From an uncultured Intestinimonas sp. (lineage in GTDB: Bacteria; Bacillota; Clostridia; Oscillospirales; Oscillospiraceae), in contig NZ_CALXGA010000011.1 of assembly GCF_944387725.1 (NCBI RefSeq), forward strand, positions 1-41,646: DNA of 41,646 nucleotides, given 5' to 3'. The translations under genes and the position numbers were made by a program. Below, one piece after another: positions 16,771-24,360 of this stretch; the stretch's first letter is position 1; each line of letters starts with the position of its first letter. The notes beneath the pieces are model-generated. The model was not told where the DNA came from and ran no database searches. It saw only the letters and a list, made by a program, of their open reading frames with translations.

Positions 16771-18374
16771 CCCGTCTCATCTCCTTCTTTCAGCCAGGCC
16801 TTCACCATCTGGGCGGCAATTTCCGGGTTCTCCTCCGCAAACTTGCGGACCTCTTTCCGCAGCTCCATGCTCTTCTCGGTCTGCATGGTCATGATATCGG
16901 CGCCCTCCTCGGGAACGGCCACCTGGACCGGGGTGGCGGGCAGAGCCACAGCGATGTCTTCCTCCATAGCCTCCAGGGCCGCCTTCTGCCGCTTCCGCTT
17001 GTTCCGGCGGACCAGCAGGATGATCAGCAGCAGAATGAGGAACACGCCCAGGCCGGCCAGGGCGGCCGCCACCGTCCAGGGCAGGGTCTCCGGCGGCGCC
17101 GGCACGGGGAGATCGGTCTCCAGGTTGAAGGGCGCGATGAGGATGGAGATCTTGTCATTCTGGAGGTCCAGTCCAATCCCCGAGGCCCTGGCCACATGGG
17201 CGTACAGGTCGTTCATGTTGACCTGCCCTGCCGCCGACTGATTGATGGAGACCGCCACCATGACGTCCTCCACGGTCCCCGCCAGATGCTCCACCTGGCG
17301 GTTCTCGGTGTCCACCACGTAGTTGTCCTGGCCGGAGGAGGAAACCAGCGTCTCGGTGCCGTCGGCGTTGAGCTGGTTCTCCACATAAGTATTGATGTCG
17401 GCGTTGGCCTCGGTGCCCACCACACCGCCCACCGCCTGGCCGGCGCCCCGGATGATCTCCCGGTCATAGATGGTGCTGCCGATGATGCCCTCGCCGTCAT
17501 CCTCTTCGCCGCTGTAGTTGGTGGTGTCCGTGAAGGTGCGGTCCACGTTCACCACACTGCTGACGCTGACCCGGACGTTGCCCTCGCCAAAGAAGGGGGT
17601 CAGGGCCTGCATCACCTGGGTGCGAATCTTGTTGTTGGTCTGCTCCTCCAGGGCCATCTTCAGCTCGGAGACATCCTGGATGTTTGCGAAGCTGTCGGTG
17701 CTGGAGTAGTTGTTGCCATAAGTATCGTCAATGGAGACGTTGTCGATCTCCAGGCCCTGGACCGCGTTGCTCACCAGATTGCGGATGGCGGTCACCTGGC
17801 CGTCAGTGAGCGTCCGCCCCTCCTCCATAACCACCGTGACGGCGGCGGATGCCTCCACGATGTTGCTGCTGTCCAGGATGTAGGTGCGGTCCTCCCCCGG
17901 CGTAATCTGTACTGTGGCGTCCCGGACATAGGGGAAATACCGGATCACCGACGCGAGCCGCTCCTGGAGGTCCTGCAGGGCCAGATACGTCCGCTCCGAC
18001 TCGGTGGTGAGGCTGCCCACATTGTCAAAATAGGTAGAGGAATAGCCAAAGCCAGAAGACGGATAGCCTTGCAGCAGCAGCTCGCTCTTGAGCTGGGCTT
18101 CCTGTTCCTCTGGCACCAAAATGGTGTCCGACCCCTCAATGCGGTAGTTGGACACCCCATTGTCCGACAGATAGGAGACAATGGAGCTCAGGTCCGACTG
18201 ATTGAGCCCTGTGAACAGCGTCGCATAGGGCCGGTTCAGGCTGACGATCGCCACAAGTACGATGACCGCCAGCAGCGCAACGGCGCCAGCCCCGATTAAG
18301 ACCTTTGTCTTTTTCGCGGCCGCCTTCCACCACTGTCTTATCTTGTCTGTAAATCCTTTTAATTTCTCCCGCAC
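16767..18374 (-). CDS. fliF: Flagellar MS-ring protein FliF
   Basis: FliF forms the membrane MS ring, the base on which rod, switch and export gate assemble. The 535-residue product has two membrane helices (about residues 24-46, TKVLIGAGAVALLAVIVLVA, and about 415-440, AALAGLGVFLILLLIILLVR) around the large extracytoplasmic ring-building region. Its C-terminal cytoplasmic tail ends in the FliG-binding segment VRKFAEENPEIAAQMVKAWL. It stops in a 4-bp overlap with the mini-gene that repeats this tail. Encoded after fliE. Confidence 0.97.
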   Translation of the reverse strand: MREKLKGFTDKIRQWWKAAAKKTKVLIGAGAVALLAVIVLVAIVSLNRPYATLFTGLNQSDLSSIVSYLSDNGVSNYRIEGSDTILVPEEQEAQLKSELLLQGYPSSGFGYSSTYFDNVGSLTTESERTYLALQDLQERLASVIRYFPYVRDATVQITPGEDRTYILDSSNIVEASAAVTVVMEEGRTLTDGQVTAIRNLVSNAVQGLEIDNVSIDDTYGNNYSSTDSFANIQDVSELKMALEEQTNNKIRTQVMQALTPFFGEGNVRVSVSSVVNVDRTFTDTTNYSGEEDDGEGIIGSTIYDREIIRGAGQAVGGVVGTEANADINTYVENQLNADGTETLVSSSGQDNYVVDTENRQVEHLAGTVEDVMVAVSINQSAAGQVNMNDLYAHVARASGIGLDLQNDKISILIAPFNLETDLPVPAPPETLPWTVAAALAGLGVFLILLLIILLVRRNKRKRQKAALEAMEEDIAVALPATPVQVAVPEEGADIMTMQTEKSMELRKEVRKFAEENPEIAAQMVKAWLKEGDETG

Positions 18375-18403
18375 GGCCCCTTACTCCCGTCTCCTGTGTT
18401 CCA

Positions 18404-18712
18404 TCACAGGCTGATCCGCATAAGCTCGTTGTAAGCGTCCAGGGCTCTGCTTCTCATCTGGATCAGCAGCTCCAGGGACATGGTCCATTGGCTGGACACA
18501 AAGGTGACCTCCGCAGGATTGTCAATCTGCCCGGTGGCCAGGCGGTATTCCGCGTCGTTCTTTGCCGCCTCCGTCTCCCGGACGTTGTCAATGGCTGATT
18601 GGAAAACATCTGCGAACAGGGTAGGCTGGACCCGGTCTCCCGACCCCTGGGTTTCTCCGGCTGCCTCTGTGCTCCAAAGGGGCCGGATGGGTTCTATTGC
18701 GCGAAATTCCAT
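18404..18712 (-). CDS. fliE: Flagellar hook-basal body protein FliE
   Basis: FliE connects the MS ring to the proximal rod. The 102-residue product ends with the family signature (VTFVSSQWTMSLELLIQMRS then RALDAYNELMRISL) and has the FADVFQSAIDNVRETEAAKN block. N-terminal 30 residues are variable, as usual. It lies between flgC and fliF, the standard order. Confidence 0.95.
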   Translation of the reverse strand: MEFRAIEPIRPLWSTEAAGETQGSGDRVQPTLFADVFQSAIDNVRETEAAKNDAEYRLATGQIDNPAEVTFVSSQWTMSLELLIQMRSRALDAYNELMRISL

Positions 18713-18756
18713 CTCTCTTCTCCTCCTGACTCCTCAGCGCCCGCTGGGGCGGGCGG

Positions 18757-19206
18757 TCACTGTCCGATCTCCAGGCCCTTGTTGGCCACCTGCTTAAGCA
18801 CATTCAAGGCCGTTACATTGGCCGAGTAGGCCTGGGCGGCAGCCATGGCGTCGGTGATCTCCTTCATCATATCTACGTTGGGCATCTCCACATAGCCGTC
18901 GGCGTTGGCGTCGGGATGGGTGGGGTCGTAGACCAGCTTGAAGTCGGAGGGGTCCTCCGCAATCTGGACCACCCGGACGCCCCCCTCCTGCCCGGAGGAG
19001 ACGACGCCCCTGGCCCGGTCCAGGGCCGCCTGAAAGGGCGTCTGGGTCCCCTCGGCCTGGAAGACCACCAGCTTCCGGCGGTAGGCGCCGCCGCCCTCGG
19101 TGCGGGTGGTGGTTGCATTGGTGACGTTCTCCGAGATCACGTCCAGGCGGAGCTGCTGGGCCGTCAGGCCGGAGCCGATTACGTTGATGGAGCTCATAAA
19201 AGCCAT
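18757..19206 (-). CDS. flgC: Proximal rod protein FlgC
   Basis: Rod subunit of 149 residues. The N-terminal rod motif (INVIGSGLTAQQLRLDVISE followed by NVTNATT) and the C-terminal helix (MMKEITDAMAAAQAYSANVT) are both clear. The VEMPNVDMMKEI segment is typical of FlgC. 14 bp downstream of flgB. Confidence 0.95.
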   Translation of the reverse strand: MAFMSSINVIGSGLTAQQLRLDVISENVTNATTTRTEGGGAYRRKLVVFQAEGTQTPFQAALDRARGVVSSGQEGGVRVVQIAEDPSDFKLVYDPTHPDANADGYVEMPNVDMMKEITDAMAAAQAYSANVTALNVLKQVANKGLEIGQ

Positions 19207-19220
19207 ATCAGTGTTCCTCC

Positions 19221-19604
19221 TTATCCGCGGATGACCGCCCGGATGGTGGAGACGTCATTGGCAATGGCGTCAATCACATACTGGAGCTGATAGCCGGTCC
19301 GGGACAGTTCAATGGACTGCTCGGTGATGTTCACCCCGTTGTCATCCAGGCGGGTGCTCTCCTGGGCCTCTTGGATCACCACCGGAGTGTCCCGGATGGC
19401 CTCCCGGATGGCGGCGGTGGAGACGCCATCCTCCGCCGAGGTCAGAATGGCCGAGCGCAGGGCCTCCTCAAAGGTGGCGTACTTGGCCTTGTAGTTTGGG
19501 GTCTCCACGTTGGCGATGTTGTCCAGGATGCAGGCCTGCTTGCTCCAGAGGAATTCCATGGAGCGCTGCATCATCAGGAGGGAATTGCTGCTTAGGATAT
19601 CCAT
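19221..19604 (-). CDS. flgB: Proximal rod protein FlgB (first gene of the flagellar operon)
   Basis: Rod subunit of 127 residues with the N-terminal motif (FLWSKQACILDNIANVETPN then YKAKYATFEEAL) and a C-terminal helix (IELSRTGYQLQYVIDAIAND). It is the first gene of the flagellar operon. The start has only a modest ribosome site (AGGGTGATAGAG). Its upstream leader is exceptional: two tandem MITE copies start 47 bp upstream, and the nearest good promoter lies about 490 bp upstream. Confidence 0.95.
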   Translation of the reverse strand: MDILSSNSLLMMQRSMEFLWSKQACILDNIANVETPNYKAKYATFEEALRSAILTSAEDGVSTAAIREAIRDTPVVIQEAQESTRLDDNGVNITEQSIELSRTGYQLQYVIDAIANDVSTIRAVIRG

Positions 19605-19651
19605 TCTCTATCACCCTGCTTTCTGATTCACTGCGGATTCTCCCGGCCCTA

Positions 19652-19813
19652 GGGCTTGTTTGAAAATTGGCGATGTGTCCGGAAGCGAGGGATTTTGAGC
19701 CGCTGGCAAGCAATTTTTTCGCAGGAATCCTGGCGGATTGCAAGGAAAAATTGCGCCGTCCAGGGGGCAAAAGACCCGCTGATTGGACATGTTGCCATGT
19801 TTCAAACAAGCCC
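19652..19813 (+). mobile_element. MITE-like element copy 1 (162 bp, TA flanks)
   Basis: 162-bp non-coding element with terminal inverted repeats GGGCTTGTTTGAAA/TTTCAAACAAGCCC. TA lies on both sides (19650-19651 and 19814-19815), which fits TA target duplication as made by IS630/Tc1/mariner-type transposases. Inner inverted stretches (GCAATTTTT/AAAAATTGC around CAGGAATCCTGG) let it fold almost end to end. No transposase or own reading frame. It is joined head to tail with copy 2, sharing one TA. Confidence 0.85.
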
Positions 19814-19815
19814 TA

Positions 19816-19977
19816 GGGCTTGTTTGAAAATTGGCGATGTGTCCAGCAACGAGGGATTTTGAGCCGCTGGCAAGCAATTTTTTCGCAGGAATCCTGGCGG
19901 ATTGCAAGGAAAAATTGCGCCGTCCAGGGGGCAAAAGACCCGCTGATTGGGTATGTTGACATTTTTCAAACAAGCCC
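19816..19977 (+). mobile_element. MITE-like element copy 2 (162 bp, tandem with copy 1)
   Basis: Same orientation and nearly the same sequence as copy 1, with the same 162-bp length and termini, and TA at 19814-19815 and 19978-19979. Both copies share the inner block TTTTTTCGCAGG, while the copies at 21380 and 26040 have TTTTGACCCAGG instead, so two sub-groups exist. Tandem arrangement around one TA suggests insertion of one copy at the edge TA of the other, or duplication. Confidence 0.85.
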
Positions 19978-20093
19978 TAAGAACCGCCGCGTCTTTTTCG
20001 ACAAGATCGGCCGGCGCCGGACCCTGAAAAATATATGCCGCAGGCGGGGAACAAAAAAACAAACGGGACCGTCTAAGTACTTGCTCTTGTTGC

Positions 20094-20122
20094 ATTATAC
20101 CGAAAATTCTCTGCTAACGCAA
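20094..20122 (-). promoter_or_regulatory. Putative sigma-A promoter of the flagellar operon
   Basis: On the minus strand, -35 TTGCGT (20117-20122) and -10 TATAAT (20094-20099) are separated by 17 bp. Start of transcription would be near 20087, giving a leader of about 480 nt to flgB that runs through both MITE copies. No sigma-D (sigma-28) consensus was seen nearby. It is the best promoter match upstream of flgB. Confidence 0.6.
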
Positions 20123-20193
20123 GTGTTTCACAGGAAAAAATCTTGGAGCTTTTTTCACGCTTACTGACGCCTGCGGATTGTTGCGAATTCTCT

Positions 20194-20260
20194 ATTTTTT
20201 TTTTTTTTTTTTTGAACATTTTTTGAACGTTTCTTGAATAAACTTGATTTTATATATTTT
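20194..20260. other. Poly-T tract and 11-bp phased TTGAA repeats (likely curved DNA)
   Basis: A run of about 18 T is followed by TTGAACAT, TTGAACGT, TTGAATAA and TTGATTTT units spaced about 11 bp apart, with T-runs in phase with the helix turn. The surrounding 100 bp are very AT-rich in an otherwise GC-rich genome. Such phased tracts bend DNA and can act as upstream activating sequence; the flagellar promoter lies about 70 bp downstream on the minus strand. Confidence 0.5.
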
Positions 20261-20350
20261 TACGGGAAATAGGAAACGCCTTTTTTATTCTATATATTAG
20301 AAAAAACCCCAATATATTCTATGTTGATCCGGCGCTGCTCTGCGGGTCCA

Positions 20351-20388
20351 CGCAAAAAAACAAGGGGCCGCAGAAATTCTGCGGCCCC
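20351..20388 (-). terminator. Rho-independent terminator
   Basis: Perfect 12-bp stem GGGGCCGCAGAA/TTCTGCGGCCCC, followed on the minus strand by TTGTTTTTTTGCG. It stands 24 bp downstream of the short frame described at 20413-20496 and would end its transcript. Confidence 0.85.
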
Positions 20389-20412
20389 TCCGCTTTGAGG
20401 CTTGCCGGCGGC

Positions 20413-20496
20413 TCAGCCGATGGCGATGGTGGACTGCTTGGGCAGCTCCTTGGGCGGGCCGCTCCGGGACCCTCTCCCTTGGCACAGGCTTTTCAT
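20413..20496 (-). pseudogene. Collapsed remnant of a CIRCE-controlled heat-shock gene
   Basis: A 27-codon frame (MKSLCQGRGSRSGPPKELPK then QSTIAIG) is all that stands between a CIRCE operator with promoter and a strong terminator. The tail PKELPKQSTIAIG, with an I-x-I motif after a Pro/Lys stretch, looks like the C-terminus of an Hsp20-type small heat-shock protein, and the start would be joined to it by an internal deletion. No ribosome site precedes the ATG. The identity of the lost gene is inference; the fact that regulatory parts are kept and the body is missing is seen directly. Confidence 0.5.
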
Positions 20497-20507
20497 AGCA
20501 CGGCGGA

Positions 20508-20534
20508 TTAGCACTGTCAATCATCGAGTGCCAA
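20508..20534 (-). promoter_or_regulatory. CIRCE operator (HrcA binding site)
   Basis: The 27-bp site TTAGCACTG-N9-GAGTGCCAA matches the CIRCE consensus TTAGCACTC-N9-GAGTGCTAA in 16 of 18 arm positions with exact 9-bp spacer. HrcA represses chaperone genes from such sites in Firmicutes. It lies just downstream of a minus-strand promoter, where it would overlap the transcription start. Confidence 0.85.
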
Positions 20535-20536
20535 TG

Positions 20537-20565
20537 TTTACAAAAGAACCACAGCTTATTCACAA
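20537..20565 (-). promoter_or_regulatory. Putative promoter in front of the CIRCE site
   Basis: Minus-strand -35 TTGTGA (20560-20565) and -10 TGTAAA (20537-20542), 17-bp spacer. The CIRCE element begins 2 bp after the -10, the usual arrangement for HrcA-repressed promoters. Confidence 0.55.
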
Positions 20566-20633
20566 AATATCTGATTTCGCCGGTTCCGATGGAGGCCGGC
20601 CGCCGGCTGCCGCAGGAGATGGAAGAAGCTTCC

Positions 20634-20662
20634 TTGCGGCTTTGGCCTTCCTATGCTAGAAT
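20634..20662 (+). promoter_or_regulatory. Promoter of the unrecognised gene at 20700
   Basis: -35 TTGCGG (20634-20639), 17-bp spacer, extended -10 TGC-TAGAAT (20657-20662). Transcription would begin near 20669, inside the longest possible reading frame of the downstream gene, which argues for the GTG start at 20700. Confidence 0.6.
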
Positions 20663-20699
20663 ATCGAAAAAACTTCCTTTTGACTTGGAGTGGTTTACT

Positions 20700-21380
20700 G
20701 TGTTCGGAAAAAATGTGCCCCAGCCCCTGAGCGGACCTCTTCCCCCGCTGGGACTGCTGGACTTCGATTCCACCATGAAATTCCGGGAGACGGCCCTGGA
20801 ACAGTTCCGGTCCCACGGCCAGGGCGCCTCGGTGGTGCTGGACTGGATGATCCGCACCCTGCTCAACAGCCTTATGGCGGACAGCGCCGCCCGGATTTTC
20901 CTGCCCAAGACGGAGACCGGCCCCTTTGTGCTGGACGACCTGCTGCCCCTCTCCGCAGTGGAGCCCACAGGCCAGGCCAAGCTGCCGCTGAACCGGACCT
21001 ACCTGGTGGCTCCGGCCTGGAACAACCGGGAGACCGCCGAGGCCCTGCGCCGGGCCTCTGAGCTCCCCATGGAGGCGCTTGGAGGCGGGGCGCCGGTGGG
21101 GGTCTATCTCCGGGAGCTCAATCTGGCCATTGTGGACGCCGCCCCCCACGAGAGCCTCTGCTGCCGCTTCCTGGGCCGGGGGGCCGTGGTCTTGGACGCC
21201 TATTCCCTCCGGGACCTGGCGCCGGTCATCCGCACCGATGGGACCGACTGGTTTGTCACTGAGGCCGGCGGGGACGAGACCTACTGCCCGGTCCTGGAGC
21301 CCCGGATGGCCGCCCTCTACCGCCTGGCCCTGGAGCGGTACTGTCCCGACCTGCTCTCCACCCAGCGGGAGAAGCGCTAG
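20700..21380 (+). CDS. Unrecognised protein, 226 residues
   Basis: I do not recognise this family. The frame is open from 20589, but a promoter with extended -10 lies inside that extension, and TTGGAG stands 9 nt before GTG 20700, so I place the start there. The product appears soluble, without signal peptide or membrane helix, and mixes helical blocks (FRETALEQFRSHGQGASVVL) with strands (KLPLNRTYLVAPAWNNRETA; GAPVGVYLRELNLAIVDAAP). The codon pattern fits the host. Its stop codon TAG is formed from the TA target and first G of a MITE copy; the uninterrupted site would also read TAG, so the protein is not shortened. Plus-strand single gene facing away from the flagellar operon. Confidence 0.7.
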   Translation: MFGKNVPQPLSGPLPPLGLLDFDSTMKFRETALEQFRSHGQGASVVLDWMIRTLLNSLMADSAARIFLPKTETGPFVLDDLLPLSAVEPTGQAKLPLNRTYLVAPAWNNRETAEALRRASELPMEALGGGAPVGVYLRELNLAIVDAAPHESLCCRFLGRGAVVLDAYSLRDLAPVIRTDGTDWFVTEAGGDETYCPVLEPRMAALYRLALERYCPDLLSTQREKR

Positions 21381-21541
21381 GGCTTGTTTGAAACATGGCA
21401 GCATGCCCAACCGGCGGGTCTTTTGCCCCCTGGACGGCGCAAGTTTTCCTTGCAATCCGCCAGGATTCCTGGGTCAAAATTGCTTGCCGGCGGCCCAGAA
21501 TCCATCGCCGCTGGACACATCGCCAATTTTCAAACAAGCCC
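21380..21541 (-). mobile_element. MITE-like element copy 3, inverted, in a stop codon
   Basis: Same 162-bp family, opposite orientation to the other copies, flanked by TA at 21378-21379 and 21542-21543. The left TA is part of the TAG stop codon of the gene at 20700. Inner block reads TTTTGACCCAGG in element orientation, as in copy 4. Confidence 0.85.
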
Positions 21542-21710
21542 TAGCTCCCATCACCCCGGCACAAACTTCCTCATAAGAAATGTCGTGGGGATTGGAATGG
21601 GTCCCGGCATACTGCGAATTTGCCCGGAAAACTCCGGCCCCAGCCTGTCATAGCAGGCAAGGCCCCCGGTTCGGACAATGCGCCCGATGCGGTGCAAAGG
21701 GGCTGGGAGG

Positions 21711-23261
21711 CTACCGGGCCGCCCGGCGGCGGAGATGGAAGAGCTCCCCCACCCAAACCCCCTGGGCGGAGAGGGCGGCCAGATAGAGGACCGAGCCCAG
21801 GACCAGGCAGGCGGCGGCGCTCCACGGCCCGGAGAGGCCCCGGTCCCGGAGGACGCGGAAGAGGAGGTTGACGTTGAGGCCCATCAGCAGGGCGGCCAGG
21901 CCCGGGGCGGTGAGCCAGCGGAAGAGCTCCGGCCGGAGCCCCACGGCCCGGTAGAGCCCCACAGCGCCCAGCACCACCCCCAGCAGGGCGCTGGCCAGGG
22001 CGGCCAGCACATAGCCCCGGAGCCCCACCCCGGGCAGGCCCACAGTGAAGAAGACGATGACCAGCTCCACCGCTCCGCAGAGCAGGGCGTTTCGGGCGGC
22101 GGCGGGCTGCCGCCCCACCCCGTTGAGGGAGCAGGAGAGGACCGACTGGTAGCAGGAGAGGACCACCCCCGCGGAGAGCGGGGTCAGAAAGTCCCCCACC
22201 GTGGGCTCCTGGAAGAGGGCCGCCCCCAGGGTGGGGCCCAGCACCACCAGAAAGGCCATGGCGGGGAGCATCAGCACCGAGGCGCCCAGCATGGCCTTGG
22301 AGATGCGGCGGCGGGCCTCGGCCTTTCGGCCCAGGGCGGTGGATTCGGCCAGCTTGGGCACCAGCACCAGTCCCAGGGCGGCGATGAAGGCGGTGGGCAG
22401 GTTGAGCATAGGGATGGACATGCCGAACATCACCCCGAAGGCCGAGACGGCGGCGGAGACCTCCATGCCCCCGGCCACCAGCTTCTGGGGGATTAGAATG
22501 GCGCACACCGAGCCCATCAGGTTCCCCAGCAGGGCGGTGGCGGCGATGGGCAGGGCGATGCGGGCGATGCGCCGGTCCAGCTCTCTGGGGGGAATGCCTG
22601 GGCCGCGTGGGCCGGAGAGACCCCGGCGGTACCGCCGGTGGAGGAGGGCGAGGGTGCAGGCGGAGAAGACCTCGCAGAGGACCATGCCGGTGACGATGAG
22701 GCCCACGGTGCGCTCCGGGTTCTGGGGGAGGAAGGCCAGCAGCAGGCCCAGCACGGCGCAGGTCCGCACCACCTGCTCCAGCAGCTCGGTAAAGGCCGGG
22801 GGGCGGATCATGCCGGCGCCGTAGAAGGCGTGTTTGTGGAGGTTTTCCACCCCTGTCAGGAGGATACAGGGCAGCAGCAGCAGGAGTCCAAGCTGGGTTC
22901 GGGCATCTCCCAGCAGATAGACCGAGATGGGGTCGGAGAGGAGGACCACTGCCAGGGCCGGGAGGGCCAGCAGGGCGGCCAGCAGCACCAGGCACCGGCG
23001 CAGGACCTGCCCGGCGGCGGTGAAATTCCCCAGGGCCCGGTACTCCGAGGTGAGGCTGGACACCGCCGCCGTCAGCCCCACGGCGGTGACCGAGAGCAGG
23101 ACGGAGTAGACAGGCATCACCAGCTGGTAGAGCCCCATGATCTCCGAGCCCGCCAGCCGGGAGAGGAAAATGCGGTAGACAAAGCCCAGCGCCTGGTTGA
23201 GAAGCCCTGTGGCCGTGAGCAGCAGCGCGCCGTAGAGCATGGATGTTCGGTCAACCTTCAA
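21711..23261 (-). CDS. spoVB: SpoVB/MurJ-like polysaccharide or lipid-linked precursor flippase
   Basis: Integral membrane protein of 516 residues of the MOP (multidrug/oligosaccharidyl-lipid/polysaccharide) exporter superfamily, with about 14 membrane helices. The N-terminus (LLLTATGLLNQALGFVYRIF then LSRLAGSEIMGLYQLVMPVY) is typical of stage V sporulation protein B and its paralogues, which take part in spore cortex or cell-wall precursor transport. The start is TTG 23261 after a G-rich site; an ATG at 23240 is also possible. Stands alone on the minus strand. Whether it serves sporulation or vegetative wall synthesis cannot be told. Confidence 0.85.
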   Translation of the reverse strand: MKVDRTSMLYGALLLTATGLLNQALGFVYRIFLSRLAGSEIMGLYQLVMPVYSVLLSVTAVGLTAAVSSLTSEYRALGNFTAAGQVLRRCLVLLAALLALPALAVVLLSDPISVYLLGDARTQLGLLLLLPCILLTGVENLHKHAFYGAGMIRPPAFTELLEQVVRTCAVLGLLLAFLPQNPERTVGLIVTGMVLCEVFSACTLALLHRRYRRGLSGPRGPGIPPRELDRRIARIALPIAATALLGNLMGSVCAILIPQKLVAGGMEVSAAVSAFGVMFGMSIPMLNLPTAFIAALGLVLVPKLAESTALGRKAEARRRISKAMLGASVLMLPAMAFLVVLGPTLGAALFQEPTVGDFLTPLSAGVVLSCYQSVLSCSLNGVGRQPAAARNALLCGAVELVIVFFTVGLPGVGLRGYVLAALASALLGVVLGAVGLYRAVGLRPELFRWLTAPGLAALLMGLNVNLLFRVLRDRGLSGPWSAAACLVLGSVLYLAALSAQGVWVGELFHLRRRAAR

Positions 23262-23404
23262 AAGAGCGCCCCCCTTCGGTGCAGTATATTCGCCGGGGGA
23301 GGAGAACTTGCCTGAAGGGTCCGCCGGGCGGAGAAACCGGGCTCTGGAACGTCAAGCAGTGCGGCGAGGCCAGAAGGGCCTCTGCGGCGCTCCGGCCGCG
23401 CCGG

Positions 23405-24010
23405 TCACTCCTCGGAGAGGGAGGAGAGGTATCCCTCCAGGGTGGAGAAGGGGACGGCCTCCTGGTCCGGGGTAAAGAGCATGATGAGGATGAGGTAGTC
23501 GCCGTCCTTCCGGGCGTACTGCCGCTGATAGGGGGCGGCCTCGCCCTCCATGGTCAGGGGGAGGGCCAGATAGCGCCGGCCCGCCAGCTCCAGATGGAGG
23601 ACCTCGCCGGTGGTGTAGGCGGCCCCCTCCCGCTCGGCGCCGGCCTGGAGGCCGTTCAGATAGGTATCGGCGTTGGCGCCGGTCTCCTGGACCAGGGCCA
23701 GAATACCCGCCCCGGTCTCCGGGTCGGTGGCCGAGAGGTCATAGTGGTAGACAGAGGCCGGGTCCTGGCCGTCGCCGCCCAGCTGAAGGTCCAGGGCCCG
23801 GTCGGCGTCGGCGCCCATCTGCTCCAGCGCGGCCTCGCCGGCGGCCTCCCAGCCCTCGGGAAGGGTGAAGCGCAGGCCCAGGAAGGCGCTGTAATAGGTG
23901 TCCTCCCGCCAGTATCCGGGGGAGTAAAAGGGTTCTTCCGCCTGGCAGCCGGACAGCAGGCCGGCAGAGACGGCCAGGACCAGGGCGGCGGCGATGGTGC
24001 GCAGCTTCAT
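23405..24010 (-). CDS. Predicted lipoprotein, unknown function
   Basis: 201-residue protein with a lipoprotein signal (MKLRTIAAALVLAVSAGLLS then GC, lipobox LLSGC). I choose ATG 24010 because AGGAGG precedes it and the signal peptide begins there; the open frame reaches 24091. The mature part has the segment AFLGLRFTLPEGWEAAGEAA, a pattern seen in surface lipoproteins that carry a PsbP-like or stress-response fold, and ends SLSEE. No enzyme motif seen. A dedicated promoter with extended -10 stands upstream. Confidence 0.82.
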   Translation of the reverse strand: MKLRTIAAALVLAVSAGLLSGCQAEEPFYSPGYWREDTYYSAFLGLRFTLPEGWEAAGEAALEQMGADADRALDLQLGGDGQDPASVYHYDLSATDPETGAGILALVQETGANADTYLNGLQAGAEREGAAYTTGEVLHLELAGRRYLALPLTMEGEAAPYQRQYARKDGDYLILIMLFTPDQEAVPFSTLEGYLSSLSEE

Positions 24011-24049
24011 AATTGTGTTGAGCCTCCTGTGTTCAGACATTCTCGTTGT

Positions 24050-24078
24050 ATCATACCACAAAAAACGGCGGGTGAAAA
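24050..24078 (-). promoter_or_regulatory. Promoter of the lipoprotein gene
   Basis: Minus-strand -35 TTTTCA (24073-24078), 17-bp spacer, extended -10 TGG-TATGAT (-10 at 24050-24055). Leader of about 35 nt to the ATG at 24010. Confidence 0.6.
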
Positions 24079-24103
24079 CAAAAATCCACATATAAAGAAA
24101 ACA

Positions 24104-24127
24104 AGCTGAGCCCGCAGGCTCAGCTTC
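24104..24127 (-). terminator. Terminator downstream of the small membrane-protein gene
   Basis: 10-bp stem AAGCTGAGCC/GGCTCAGCTT with a 4-nt loop, followed on the minus strand by GTTTTCTTTA. It would end transcripts coming from the gene at 24361-24744. Confidence 0.65.
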
Positions 24128-24212
24128 AGGTTGTCAAACAGGGTGTAAATTGGGCAGACACGCACCGGGGGATCGTGTGAAAGGGGGGCGGGGAGCCCCC
24201 TTTCCCGCGCAG

Positions 24213-24340
24213 TCGGAGACTTTTTCGATGGAATCGAAAAAGTTCGTCCGCCCGCCGGAAAAGGCCGAAGGACTTTTCCGGCGGGCGGATGCACTGAGTA
24301 TGCAAACTCAGCTTGTCAAAGGCTTGCCGGATAAACCGGC
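24213..24340. repeat. Cluster of perfect inverted repeats
   Basis: In the gene-free stretch 24128-24360 several hairpins follow each other: ACTTTTTCGAT/ATCGAAAAAGT with a 3-nt loop (24220-24244); a 17-bp perfect stem TCCGCCCGCCGGAAAAG/CTTTTCCGGCGGGCGGA (about 24247-24290); CTGAGT/ACTCAG; and GCCGG/CCGGC. The sequence CTCAGCTT..TTGTCAAA appears both here and at the terminator 24104-24140. It looks like a REP-type or decayed insertion element. No gene is supported in this interval. Confidence 0.6.
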
Positions 24341-24360
24341 GTGGGCCGGGAGTGCGAAGC

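Noticed and set aside
16518-18299. Long plus-strand open frame opposite fliF
   Set aside because: Composition artefact of a GC-rich gene; fliF on the other strand is certain.
19656-20167. Reading frames running across the tandem MITEs
   Set aside because: Same frame is in every MITE copy because the element itself is open there; product has no start site or known pattern.
20297-20563. 88-codon minus-strand frame through the CIRCE region
   Set aside because: It starts upstream of the CIRCE site and runs through the terminator; the regulatory signals fit the shorter remnant better.
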